Notes under the pieces: generated by a model
Database searches by the model: none
Told to the model about the DNA's origin: nothing
Seen by the model: only the letters and a program-made list of their open reading frames with translations
Assembly: GCF_014217565.1 (NCBI RefSeq)
Contig: NZ_CP043661.1
Location: forward strand, 5,766,001-5,830,000
Direction: 5' to 3'
DNA length: 64,000 nucleotides
From: Kribbella qitaiheensis
GTDB lineage: Bacteria > Actinomycetota > Actinomycetes > Propionibacteriales > Kribbellaceae
Shown: positions 18,495 to 26,880 of the stretch, piece by piece
Numbering within the stretch: the stretch's first letter is position 1
Layout: every line of letters starts with the position of its first letter
Translations under genes and position numbers: made by a program

Positions 18495-19966
18495 GCAGCC
18501 TGCTGTCCGACCTCCGGGTCCGCCTCGGCGTCTGCGTCCTCGCGCTGGGCGTGGTCGGTGGACTGGGCGTCGTGACCCACGCCAAGGCGCCGGTGACTCG
18601 TGGGGAGGGCGTCGACGAGCCCACTCGCACAGTGGTCAACCGCACCGCGATGGCCTGCCCGGTCCCAGGTGCCGGCGGCAAGGTGGAGTCCTGGGTGAAC
18701 GCCGTTTCGCCGAGCCTGCCCGATGGCACCCCGGTCGCGGCCGGCGACTCCACACCGTTGACGATCGCGCCGCTGTCGGCCACATCCGACCCGGTCGGCT
18801 CGGTCCTGGCCCGCGGCAAGATCGCCTCCACCGCCCGTACGCCGAAGCTGGAAACGCTGTCGATCCGCGGTACCGGTCCGCTGGCCGCGGGCACGGCAGC
18901 CACGAGCACCACGGTCGGCGAAGAAGGAGTCAACCGCGGCATGGCCAGCGTGCCCTGCCAGGTGCCCGGCTCGGACTTCTGGTTCGTCGGGGCATCGGGC
19001 GCGGCGGGTCGTCGCGATGTGCTCGTGCTGACGAACCTGGACAGCATCAATGCCGAGGTGAACGTGACGTTCTACGCGGCGAACGGCGTCCAGGACGTGC
19101 AGAACGCGCGCGGCGTCGTAGTACCGGCCCACGGCACCGCCGAGATCTACCTGGGCCAGGTGGTGAAGCTTCCGGACCTCGCCCTGCACGTGGTGTCCAG
19201 CGGCGGCCGGGTCGCACCAGCTGTCCGGGACAACGCGAGCAGCGGGAAGAGCCCGGCCGGAGTCGACTGGCTGAACGCGTCGACCCAGCCCGCCCTCAAG
19301 GTGACCGTGCCCGCGCTGGCCGGCGGGAGCGGCGTACGGATTCTCACGGTGGTGAACCCGGGTGACCTGCAGGCGTCCGCGACGCTGACGATCAACGGGC
19401 CGAACGGACCGTTCAAGCCGGCCGACCTGTCGACGATGCAGATCCCGGCCGGGTCGACCAAGGTGATCCGGCTGGAGGGCGCGCTGAAGAAGTACGCGTC
19501 GGCGATCACGGTCACGTCCGACCAGCCGGTGACGGCCGCGACCCGGATGACGAACTCCGCGGTCACCGAGTTCTCCACCCTCGGCGCGACCGACCCGCTG
19601 CGCGGACCGGCGTACGTCGTACTGCCGCCGCACGACCAGCCGGTAGTCCTTCAGGTGACGGCACCGGGCGAATCGGCCGCCGTACGGTTCGAGCTGCGCG
19701 ACGCGACCGACAAGGTCGTCCAGACCCGCTCGCTCGACGTCGTCGGCGGCGCGACCAACGTGATCACCTTCAAGCCGCAGACCAAACCGACCTACCTGAT
19801 GGTCGAACAGCTCCGCGGCGACGTCGTCGCGGGCGCGACCTTGATGCCCCCGGCCAAGCCTGAATCCTCGGACATCCCGCTGGTGGCGGCCTGGCCGCTG
19901 ACCACGTCGCTGGTCTTCCGAGCCCAACTCGGCGCCCAGCCTGACACGAAGGCTGCGCTCAACTAA
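18491..19966 (+). CDS. DUF5719-type secreted/anchored protein
   Basis: 491 aa. The start has one hydrophobic segment (VRLGVCVLALGVVGGLGVV) that serves as signal peptide or membrane anchor; the rest is predicted extracytoplasmic, rich in beta-type stretches such as LVLTNLDSINAEVNVTFYAANG and RILTVVNPGDLQASATLTING, which recur as repeats of one fold. It matches the actinobacterial DUF5719 group encoded beside a large GT2 transferase near whiB. Function is unknown; coupling to the transferase suggests a role in envelope assembly. The GTG at 18491 overlaps the upstream stop and has GGAGG in front; upstream in-frame starts lie inside the transferase gene. Confidence 0.8.
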   Translation: MSSLLSDLRVRLGVCVLALGVVGGLGVVTHAKAPVTRGEGVDEPTRTVVNRTAMACPVPGAGGKVESWVNAVSPSLPDGTPVAAGDSTPLTIAPLSATSDPVGSVLARGKIASTARTPKLETLSIRGTGPLAAGTAATSTTVGEEGVNRGMASVPCQVPGSDFWFVGASGAAGRRDVLVLTNLDSINAEVNVTFYAANGVQDVQNARGVVVPAHGTAEIYLGQVVKLPDLALHVVSSGGRVAPAVRDNASSGKSPAGVDWLNASTQPALKVTVPALAGGSGVRILTVVNPGDLQASATLTINGPNGPFKPADLSTMQIPAGSTKVIRLEGALKKYASAITVTSDQPVTAATRMTNSAVTEFSTLGATDPLRGPAYVVLPPHDQPVVLQVTAPGESAAVRFELRDATDKVVQTRSLDVVGGATNVITFKPQTKPTYLMVEQLRGDVVAGATLMPPAKPESSDIPLVAAWPLTTSLVFRAQLGAQPDTKAALN

Positions 19967-20270
19967 CTACCCGTTTCGCCTCCTCCCCTCGGCCCCCGAC
20001 GCGTCCCGCCTGGCAAGCCCCTTCCCGTTGCCTGCAGCACGGATGTCTTTGTGCAGCGCCTGAGCGTTCAAGGTCGATCGCATGCTCAGGCCGTGCACAT
20101 AGGCGTGGACGGCTGCCCGATTGCCGGCCTCTGTGCATCCGTTGAGCGTTTCCCGGAGGTGGAATGCTCGGCCGGTGCACAAAGACGCCCGTACTGGGGG
20201 CACCCAGCTACCTCGGGGCTGAGTCTGCGGTGGCGGCACCTAAAGTTTCGCAGTCTGGGTTGGGTGGCCC
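19967..20270. other. Intergenic region between converging genes, 304 bp
   Basis: No convincing gene, RNA or terminator. The short open frames here on both strands lack conserved features and ribosome sites. It separates the DUF5719 gene from the minus-strand hydrolase gene. Confidence 0.5.
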
Positions 20271-20979
20271 TCAGAGACAGGCTGGGCGTCCGGGCGTCAG
20301 CGCGGCCGTGACAGGTTCGCCGAGTAGCAGGGCAGCGACGGCTTCTGGTGCCTCGCGCATTGCGTCGTGGGCGGTGGGAAGGTGGTGGACCTGCCACTCG
20401 GGATCCTCTTCGAGGCGGGTGCGGAGTTCTGTGAAAGGTGTGCCGTCCCAGCCTGAGCAGAAGACGAACTCGCGGCGGGGGACTTGGGCCGCCGCGCCGG
20501 TGAGGCGGATGGCCTGCAGGAACGAGGCCAAGGGGTGCGGGCGGGTGCGGGGATCGGCGCCGTCGCGCGGGTGGACGGCGTAGCCGGTGGTCGCAGCGCC
20601 GTTGGCGAACAACTGCCGGTAGCCGTCGCTCGTTAGAGACCAGCATGACTCCCCGTCGCGTGGGACGTAGGCGTCGAGATGGACCAGGCGGGTGATCCGG
20701 CCCGCCGGCACGATCGGCGGCTGCAGCAATGACCATGCCGCCGTAGCTGTGGCCGACCAACGTCGCGTCGGTGATGTGTTCGCGATCCAGGAGTTGCAAC
20801 ACGTCGTCAGCGTGGGTGTCGAGGTTGGCGGTCGCGATCGTCGCGATGTCGTCGTCTGGCCGCAGACCGGTCAGGGTCAGGGCGTGAACGGTGTGCCCGG
20901 CACGCTCCAGATGCGGGACCACCGCGTCGTACGACCAGGCGCCGCGCCAGCCGCCGGGCACGAGAATGAACGTTGCCAT
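20271..20979 (-). CDS. Alpha/beta hydrolase, frameshifted as given
   Basis: An alpha/beta-hydrolase of about 235 aa. The start MATFILVPGGWRGAWSYDAV carries the oxyanion-hole region, VGHSYGGMVI is the nucleophile elbow with the catalytic Ser, and the C-terminal half has LVHLDAYVP and FVFCSGWDGTPFTELRTRL, all typical of the salicylate-esterase/methylesterase-like branch. The catalytic His probably lies in the HHLPTAHDAM region. The frame breaks after IAAAADRAG: one extra base in CCC at 20701-20703 (a GGCC site); removing it joins DRAGGRITRLVHLDAYVP. GGAGAAGA precedes the ATG at 20979. The substrate cannot be told. Likely intact in the cell if the insertion is a sequence error. Confidence 0.8.
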
Positions 20980-21116
20980 GAGGTCTTCTCCGTTTTCAGG
21001 TGCAGTCTCAAGGCACGCTGCCTCGACCGAAGACCGCTCCACATGGATGCAATGTCATCAGCTGGAGGCGGTGGCGGGCCACCGATAAAAGGCCAACTGA
21101 TACCCATTGACCGCCA

Positions 21117-21131
21117 ACCTCGTATCGAGGT
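21117..21131. promoter_or_regulatory. Short palindrome between the hydrolase and metallopeptidase-like genes
   Basis: ACCTCG-TAT-CGAGGT is a perfect 6-bp inverted repeat in the 292-bp non-coding stretch 20980-21271, about 140 bp upstream of the hydrolase start. It could be an operator; nothing else is seen in that stretch. Confidence 0.25.
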
Positions 21132-21271
21132 GCTTGCGCCGGGTTGGTTGGGTGCTGCTTTCGCGAGGCGATCGCAGTCACGAGCAACGACGCAGGAGCG
21201 GCGAGCTGGGGTGGGTGGGTCGAGCAGCCGACGGAGGAGGCGCGAAGCGGGTGCGACGTACGAGGTGAGGA

Positions 21272-21715
21272 TCAGTCTTCGTCGGTGTCGAACTCGGGGT
21301 CTATTTGTTCGGGGGACAGGGCCAGGACGTCGGCCAGTTCGAGGACCAGGGCGGAGCGGACGAGCCAGGCGAGGCTGGTGCCGGAGCGTTCGGCGCGGAG
21401 TTCGATCGGGCGGCGGAAGACGACGATCCGGTAGGGCTCGTGGGAGGTGCCGCCGGTGGAGTGGGTGAGCGGGATCTGGCCGGCGTGCAGGTCGAGGTTG
21501 GGAACGTCCTCGATGGCGAACTCGACCCGGGCGACGACCTGGGGGAGACGTTTCTCCAGCCGGGTCACCTCGATCGCGACGACTTCGTCGAACTGGGCCG
21601 CGGCCGAGCGTTGCAGGGGTAGACCACGCGGCGCGAAGCTGCTCGGCCGGCTGATCGGGCCGAGCATGCCGCGCCCGTGGCGGTCGATATGCCTGCGACG
21701 GCGAGCCTCGGTCAC
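21272..21715 (-). CDS. Metallopeptidase-family protein lacking the zinc motif
   Basis: 147 aa. Related to the small zincin-like family that includes Rv3259, which occupies the same position between whiB and the DUF3499 gene in mycobacteria. Shared segments are the basic N-terminus, FDEVVAIEVTRLEKRLPQV, VEFAIEDVPNLD and the C-terminal RIVVFRRPIELRA followed by a helix and an acidic end (IDPEFDTDED). Where active members have HExxH, this protein reads LVLELADVL, so it cannot bind zinc in the usual way and is probably not a peptidase. It is divergent from the DUF3499 gene, with only 31 bp between them, so the two promoters overlap. Confidence 0.75.
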   Translation of the reverse strand: MTEARRRRHIDRHGRGMLGPISRPSSFAPRGLPLQRSAAAQFDEVVAIEVTRLEKRLPQVVARVEFAIEDVPNLDLHAGQIPLTHSTGGTSHEPYRIVVFRRPIELRAERSGTSLAWLVRSALVLELADVLALSPEQIDPEFDTDED

Positions 21716-21746
21716 ACGATCACCCTAGTGGGGGTAGCGTCTGGAC

Positions 21747-22142
21747 GTGAGCATCGCCAGGACTTGTTCGCGCGCCGCCTGTCATCGAACGGCTGTGTCG
21801 ACGCTCACCTACGTCTATGCCGACTCCACCTGTGTGCTGGGTCCGCTCGCGACGTACGCCGAACCGCACTGCTACGACCTCTGCGCGGATCACGCGGACA
21901 GGCTCACCGCCCCGAACGGCTGGGAGGTGATCCGGCTGGCTCCGGATCCCGCCGCTGCCGGGCCGTCCAACGACGACCTCGAGGCGCTGGCGAACGCAGT
22001 ACGAGAAGCTGCTCGCCCCTTGCCGCCCAGTCGCCCCGGCCAGCCTGCGCCGGGTGCACCGGTCGAGGTAGCCCGTCGCGGTCACCTGCGGATGCTCCAG
22101 GACCCCGACAACACCGCGGGCCAGGGCAAAGAACAAGCCTGA
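21747..22142 (+). CDS. DUF3499 family protein
   Basis: 131 aa, start GTG at 21747. The N-terminal half has paired cysteines in RTCSRAACHRTAVSTLTY and later CYDLCADHADRLTAP, a zinc-ribbon-like arrangement with a histidine; the C-terminal half is Pro/Ala-rich and probably disordered. Matches the actinobacterial family of Rv3258c, which lies just before manB in the conserved block. Function is unknown. In this genome a dehydrogenase-ThuA pair has been placed between it and manB. Confidence 0.85.
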   Translation: MSIARTCSRAACHRTAVSTLTYVYADSTCVLGPLATYAEPHCYDLCADHADRLTAPNGWEVIRLAPDPAAAGPSNDDLEALANAVREAARPLPPSRPGQPAPGAPVEVARRGHLRMLQDPDNTAGQGKEQA

Positions 22143-22350
22143 GCGCCGGTGGGCGAACCGCCAGCACTCACCTTCGGGGTTGTCGCGCAGGTTTTCAGCG
22201 GCGGCTGAGCGTGGCGGCCTTGGTGGTCAGGTGGTTGCTGAGTGTTGGCGGTGCGAGCCAACGGAACAGCCCACAGATCCGGTGTTGGATTGTGTTTCAT
22301 CTCGTGGGATGAGGTTGACCGGGCAGGTAGGTACTGACAAGACTCGTGGT

Positions 22351-23571
22351 GTGAACGATCAAAAGTTACGCGTCGGAGTCGTCGGCCTGGGATTTGCCGG
22401 CCGGACCGCCCTGGAAGCCTTCGCCGAGCTGCCTGATGTCGAGGTCGTCGCGCTCGCCGGGCTGGAGAAGGACATCCTCGCCGAGCTCGGGGAGAAGTTC
22501 CGGGTGCCGCAGCTGTTCGAGAAATGGGAGGACCTGGTCGAGACCCCCGGCCTCGATGCCGTCAGCATCGGGACGCCGACCCAGTTGCACGCGCCGATCG
22601 CGCTCGCCGCGCTGGACAAGGGTCTGCACGTGCTGTGCGAGAAGCCGCTGGCCCGGACCGTCGCCGAAGGTACCGCGATGGTCGAGGCGGCGAAGAAGGC
22701 CGGGAAGGTGCTGAAGGTGGTGTTCAACCACCGTGAGCGCGGCGACGTCGCGGCACTCAAGCACCAGATCGACGAGGGCCAGCTCGGCCGGATCTACTAC
22801 GCGAAGGCGCACTGGATGCGCCGCAACGGCATCCCCGGCATGGGCGGCTGGTTCACCAACCGCGAGCTGTCCGGTGGCGGCCCGCTGATCGACCTCGGCG
22901 TGCACATCCTCGATCTGGCCCTGCACTTGCTGAACGAGCCGCAGGTGACCACGGTCAGCGCGAACACCTTCGCCGAGCTCGGCCCGCGAGGCCGGGGCAG
23001 CTCGAGCAGCGTGATCCGGCCGACGGTCGACACGCTCGGCTCGAAGTTCGAGGTGGAGGACCTGGCCACGGCGTACCTGCGACTCGCGGGCGGCGGCGCG
23101 CTCCAGCTGGAGACGAGCTGGGCGACGTACCGCGCGCCGGGCGACAACTTCGGCATCGAGCTGTTCGGTACCGAGGGCGGCGCGAAGATCGAAGTACAGA
23201 ACTACACCACCACCGACACGCTGCGGATCTTCACCGACGTCGCGGGCGTGCCCGCCGAGGTGCGGCCCGCCACCGGCGCGGGGCTCGGCCACCGCGCTGT
23301 CGTCAGCGAGTTCGTCGCCATCGTGGCGAGTGGCGACTGGTCGGCGCACAACGGATCCGAGGCACTCGTCCGGACCCAGGTCATCGATGCCTGCTACGCC
23401 TCGGCGCAGGCCGGACGGACGAGAGGTAGTACTGGATGTCTGAGCTCAAGGTCACCGTCTGGGGCGAGAACGTTCACGAGCAGGACGACGCCGCCGTACA
23501 GAAGATCTACCCCGACACCATGCACGAGACGATCGCGTCCGGCCTGCGGAGCAGTCTCGGTGACGACGTGA
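22351..23571 (+). CDS. Gfo/Idh/MocA-family dehydrogenase, 3' end frameshifted
   Basis: NAD(P)-dependent sugar dehydrogenase/oxidoreductase. The Rossmann start RVGVVGLGFAGRTALEAF, CEKPLARTVAEG (catalytic Lys region) and GGPLIDLGVHILDLALHLL are diagnostic. The normal end would be AQAGREVVLDV followed by a stop at 23441-23443 that overlaps the next gene's ATG. A 4-base tandem repeat GGACGGAC (23413-23420) shifts the frame, so the sequence as given reads about 49 unrelated residues to 23571, inside the ThuA gene. GTG 22351 is chosen because TTGACC upstream (22314) looks like a promoter element; ATG 22309 is possible. Codon 6 is the rare TTA. It pairs with ThuA, as in trehalose or other sugar utilisation loci. 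Confidence 0.85.
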   Translation: MNDQKLRVGVVGLGFAGRTALEAFAELPDVEVVALAGLEKDILAELGEKFRVPQLFEKWEDLVETPGLDAVSIGTPTQLHAPIALAALDKGLHVLCEKPLARTVAEGTAMVEAAKKAGKVLKVVFNHRERGDVAALKHQIDEGQLGRIYYAKAHWMRRNGIPGMGGWFTNRELSGGGPLIDLGVHILDLALHLLNEPQVTTVSANTFAELGPRGRGSSSSVIRPTVDTLGSKFEVEDLATAYLRLAGGGALQLETSWATYRAPGDNFGIELFGTEGGAKIEVQNYTTTDTLRIFTDVAGVPAEVRPATGAGLGHRAVVSEFVAIVASGDWSAHNGSEALVRTQVIDACYASAQAGRTRGSTGCLSSRSPSGARTFTSRTTPPYRRSTPTPCTRRSRPACGAVSVTT

Positions 23572-24176
23572 AGGTCCGTACCGCGTGGTTGCAGCAGCCC
23601 GAGCACGGCCTGACCGAGGAAGTGCTCGCCGACACCGACGTGCTCACCTGGTGGGGGCACCGCGCGCACGGCGACGTGGACGACGCGATCGTCGACCGGG
23701 TCCAGGAGGCCGTGCTGTCCGGGATGGGCCTGATCGCCCTGCACTCGGCGCACTTCTCGAAGATCTTCAAGCGCTTGATGGGTACGACGTGCTCGCTCGA
23801 CTGGCGATCGGAGAACGACCGTGAGCTGCTCTGGACGGTCGCGGCCGGCCACCCGATCGCGGCCGGCGTACCGCATCCGCTGGTGATCCCGCAGGAGGAG
23901 ATGTACGGCGAGCTGTTCGACATACCGCAGCCGGACGAGCTGGTGTTCGTCAGCTCCTTCTCCGGTGGCGAGGTGTTCCGCTCGGGCTGCTGCTACCGCC
24001 GTGGCCAGGGCCGGGTGTTCTACTTCCGCCCGGGCGACCAGGAATACCCGACCTACCACCAGCCGGAGATCCAGCAGATCATGGCGAACGCGGTCCAGTG
24101 GGCTGCTCCGGCCGTCCCGCGAAAGCTCCCGGACGTGCACCACCGGGCGACGCCAGGGTGGTTCGACCAAGCCTGA
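23436..24176 (+). CDS. ThuA-domain protein
   Basis: 246 aa, a ThuA-like protein of the class I glutamine amidotransferase-like fold. Seen are MSELKVTVWGENVHEQ, DVLTWWGHRAHGDV, GLIALHSAHFSKIFKRLMGT, the WTVAAGHPIAAGVP stretch and GRVFYFRPGDQEYPTYHQP. Family members take part in trehalose and related disaccharide breakdown, often together with a Gfo/Idh dehydrogenase that makes the 3-keto sugar; that gene lies immediately upstream. The ATG overlaps the expected stop of the upstream gene by 8 bp, so the two are coupled. The exact substrate is not visible. Confidence 0.88.
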   Translation: MSELKVTVWGENVHEQDDAAVQKIYPDTMHETIASGLRSSLGDDVKVRTAWLQQPEHGLTEEVLADTDVLTWWGHRAHGDVDDAIVDRVQEAVLSGMGLIALHSAHFSKIFKRLMGTTCSLDWRSENDRELLWTVAAGHPIAAGVPHPLVIPQEEMYGELFDIPQPDELVFVSSFSGGEVFRSGCCYRRGQGRVFYFRPGDQEYPTYHQPEIQQIMANAVQWAAPAVPRKLPDVHHRATPGWFDQA

Positions 24177-24214
24177 AACACGGTTTCCGCCCTCGGCCGG
24201 ATAGGGTCCACCTC

Positions 24215-25603
24215 ATGGTTGACGTTGCTGCGATCTTCAAGGCGTACGACGTCCGCGGGGTCGTTCCGGACCAGCTGGACGAGGCGGTGGCCCGGGCGAC
24301 CGGGGCCGCGTTCGTCGAGGTCCTGGACGTGCTCGCGGGCCCCGGCTCGGTGGTGATCGGGTACGACATGCGTCCGTCCAGCCCCGCGTTGGCGGCCGCG
24401 TTCGCCGAGGGCGTGACCAGTACCGGCGCCGACGTGATCGACATCGGCCTGGCCTCGACCGACCAGCTGTACTTCGCCTCCGGCCGGCTCCAGCTGCCCG
24501 GTGCGATGTTCACCGCGAGCCACAACCCGGCGCAGTACAACGGGATCAAGATGTGCCGCGCGGGGGCGTCCCCGGTCGGCTCGGAGTCCGGTCTGCGCGA
24601 CATCGCGGACCTGGTCTCCAAGTCGCTGACCGAGGGCCCGCTGAGCGTCCCGGTGCCGGGCAAGGTGCTGCACAAGGACCTGCTGACGGCGTACGCCGAT
24701 CATCTCAACGACCTCGTCGACCTGAGCGGGATCCGTCCGCTCAAGGTCGTCGTCGACGCCGGCAACGGGATGGGCGGCCACACCGTCCCGGCCGTGTTCG
24801 CGACCGGCCCGGTCCAGATCGTGCCGATGTACTTCGAGCTCGACGGCAACTTCCCGAACCACGAGGCCAACCCGCTCGACCCGAAGAACCTGGTCGACCT
24901 GCAGGCCAGGGTGGTCGCCGAGGGCGCGGATCTCGGGCTGGCCTTCGACGGCGATGCCGACCGCTGCTTCGTGGTGGACGAGAAGGGCGACGCGATCTCG
25001 CCGAGCGCCGTCACCGGCGCCGTCGCCGTACGGGAGCTGGCCAAGCATCCCGGCTCCGCGGTGATCCACAACCTGATCACCTCCAAGGCGGTGCCCGAGC
25101 TGATCACCGAGCACGGCGGTACGCCGGTCCGGGCGCGGGTCGGGCACTCGTACATCAAGCAGAAGATGGCCGAGACGGACGCGGTCTTCGGCGGCGAGCA
25201 CTCGGCGCACTACTACTTCAGGGATTTCTGGCGGGCCGACACCGGCATGCTCGCGGCACTGCACGTGCTCGCGGCGCTCGGTGAGCAGGACAAGCCGGCG
25301 AGTGAGTTGTTCGCGGTTTACGAGCGGTATGTGGCGTCCGGCGAGATCAACAGCCGGGTCGACGACGCGGCCGCGACAGTTGCGGCGATCGAAGACACCT
25401 ACGGCGGCCGTGACGGGATTACCGTTGATCATCTGGACGGTCTGACGATCGACGCGGGGACCTGGTGGTTCAACGTCCGCTCGTCGAACACCGAGCCGCT
25501 GCTGCGGCTGAACGTCGAGGCCGGGGACGCCGCCACCATGGAGCGTGTCCGTGACGAGGTACTGGCCCTGATCACCGGTGCACCTATTAACAAAGGAAAC
25601 TGA
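24215..25603 (+). CDS. manB: Phosphomannomutase/phosphoglucomutase
   Basis: Interconverts mannose-6-phosphate and mannose-1-phosphate, feeding ManC. 462 aa, the usual length. AIFKAYDVRGVVPDQLDE begins the protein; MFTASHNPAQYNGIKMC holds the active-site phosphoserine, LAFDGDADRCFVVDE the magnesium site, GEHSAHYYFRDF the sugar loop and RSSNTEPLLRLN the phosphate-binding end. The ATG at 24215 is where the family begins; the longer frame from 24098 overlaps the ThuA gene. First gene of the run manB - Trm112 - SIS - manA, whose members overlap or abut, so they are one operon. Corresponds to Rv3257c. Confidence 0.95.
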   Translation: MVDVAAIFKAYDVRGVVPDQLDEAVARATGAAFVEVLDVLAGPGSVVIGYDMRPSSPALAAAFAEGVTSTGADVIDIGLASTDQLYFASGRLQLPGAMFTASHNPAQYNGIKMCRAGASPVGSESGLRDIADLVSKSLTEGPLSVPVPGKVLHKDLLTAYADHLNDLVDLSGIRPLKVVVDAGNGMGGHTVPAVFATGPVQIVPMYFELDGNFPNHEANPLDPKNLVDLQARVVAEGADLGLAFDGDADRCFVVDEKGDAISPSAVTGAVAVRELAKHPGSAVIHNLITSKAVPELITEHGGTPVRARVGHSYIKQKMAETDAVFGGEHSAHYYFRDFWRADTGMLAALHVLAALGEQDKPASELFAVYERYVASGEINSRVDDAAATVAAIEDTYGGRDGITVDHLDGLTIDAGTWWFNVRSSNTEPLLRLNVEAGDAATMERVRDEVLALITGAPINKGN

Positions 25604-25803
25604 TGGCTGTGAATCTGGACCCCGATCTGCTGAGCATCCTCGTTTGCCCGAAGTGTCGCTCGGAGTTCCGGGTCGACAACGAGGCGAACGAGTTGATCTG
25701 CACCAACGCGACCTGCGCGCTGGCGTATCCGGTGCGGGACGACATCCCCGTGCTGCTGATCGACGAGGCCCGCGAAACCCGCCAGGAGAACTCGCAGGCA
25801 TGA
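25603..25803 (+). CDS. Trm112-like small zinc-ribbon protein
   Basis: 66 aa. Begins LDPDLLSILVCPKCRSEFRV and continues CTNATCALAYPVRDDIPVLL, the Trm112p-like/DUF343 pattern with four cysteines (CPKC and C-x5-C) binding zinc. In bacteria such proteins may partner methyltransferases, but here the gene sits between manB and the SIS gene, as in many actinobacteria. The ATG shares one base with the manB stop (TGATG), and its own stop overlaps the next ATG, so it is translated within the mannose operon. Confidence 0.9.
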   Translation: MAVNLDPDLLSILVCPKCRSEFRVDNEANELICTNATCALAYPVRDDIPVLLIDEARETRQENSQA

Positions 25804-26880
25804 GCTTCTTCGACGACTCGCGGCTGGACGACCCGGCCGCGCTGCAGGCGACCGATCACCTGTTGCGCCGGCTGGCCGGCGCGGGCGCCCGGGTGCGGGC
25901 CGAGATCGAGTTCTCCTCCGACGTGCTGTCCAACCTGGGCTCCGACGGGTTCCGGCCGCGGGCGATCGTCGCCGCCGGTCGCGACGCGCGCCTGGTGCGG
26001 GCCGTGCTCGAGCCGGTCTGCCCGGTGCCGTTCGTGGCCTGGCCCGGTCCCGGCCTGCCCGGCTGGGCCAGCCCGCTCGACCTGGTCATCGTCCTCGGCG
26101 GTACGTCGGAGGATTCCGGCGCGATGTCGGCGGCCTCCGAAGCCGTACGGCGTGGTTGCGGGCTGATGGTGGCTTCGCCGGAGGACTCGCCGGTGGCGCA
26201 GGCTTCGGCCGGGTCCCGGCACGCGATCCGGTTGCCGTCCCAGTCCGACGACCAGCTGGCCGCTGCCGTCGCAGTACTGCAGGGCCTGCATCAGCTCGAG
26301 CTCGGGCCCGCGGTGGACGCGGACGCGGTCGCGGCGATGCTGGACGAGGTCGCCATCGAGTGCTCGCCCAACAACGACGTGGCGTCGAACCCGGCGAAGG
26401 ACCTGTCGCTGATGCTGGCCGACGCGCTGCCGCTGGTCTGGGGCGGATCGGTGCTGGCCGCTCGTGCTGCCCGTCGTGTCGTCGAGGCGATGCGGCTGGC
26501 CAGTGGGCGCCCGGCGCTCGCGGGCCGACGCGGGACACCTGCTGCCGGTGCTGGCGAGCCAGGCGCCGCGGGATGTCTTCGCGGATCCCTTCGACAAGCA
26601 GGAAGACCTCCGGCCCGGCCTGGTCATCCTGGACGACGGGGTCGAGGACGAGGGTGTGATGGAGACCCGCCGGACGCTGCAGGAGAAGGCCGACCGGCAC
26701 GAGGTTCGCGTGCACGTGGTCACCCAGGCCAACGGCACCGACGTCGCGCGGTACGCGGCCCTGACCCAGCACGGCCGGTACGCCGCGGCGTACCTCGGGA
26801 TCGGCCTCGGCCGGTACGGTACGCCGGTTGACGACGCCCCGTCCGTGCCAGGGAACCCGGCGGAGGATCCGGCGTGGTAG
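25800..26880 (+). CDS. SIS-domain phosphosugar isomerase-like protein, frameshifted as given
   Basis: About 360 aa, homologue of Rv3256c and of bifunctional phosphoglucose/phosphomannose isomerase-type SIS proteins. Seen are RAIVAAGRDARLVRAVLEP, LVIVLGGTSEDSGAM (SIS core), the IECSPNNDVASNPAKDLSLML stretch and, after the break, VLASQAPRDVFADPFD. The frame changes at GGG 26522-26524: removing one G yields RPALAADAGHLLPVLAS, which joins both halves. The site is again GGCC. The ATG overlaps the Trm112 stop and its end overlaps the manA GTG by 7 bp, so it belongs to the mannose operon. Catalytic activity of this subgroup is not established; a role in hexose-phosphate interconversion is inferred. 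Confidence 0.82.
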
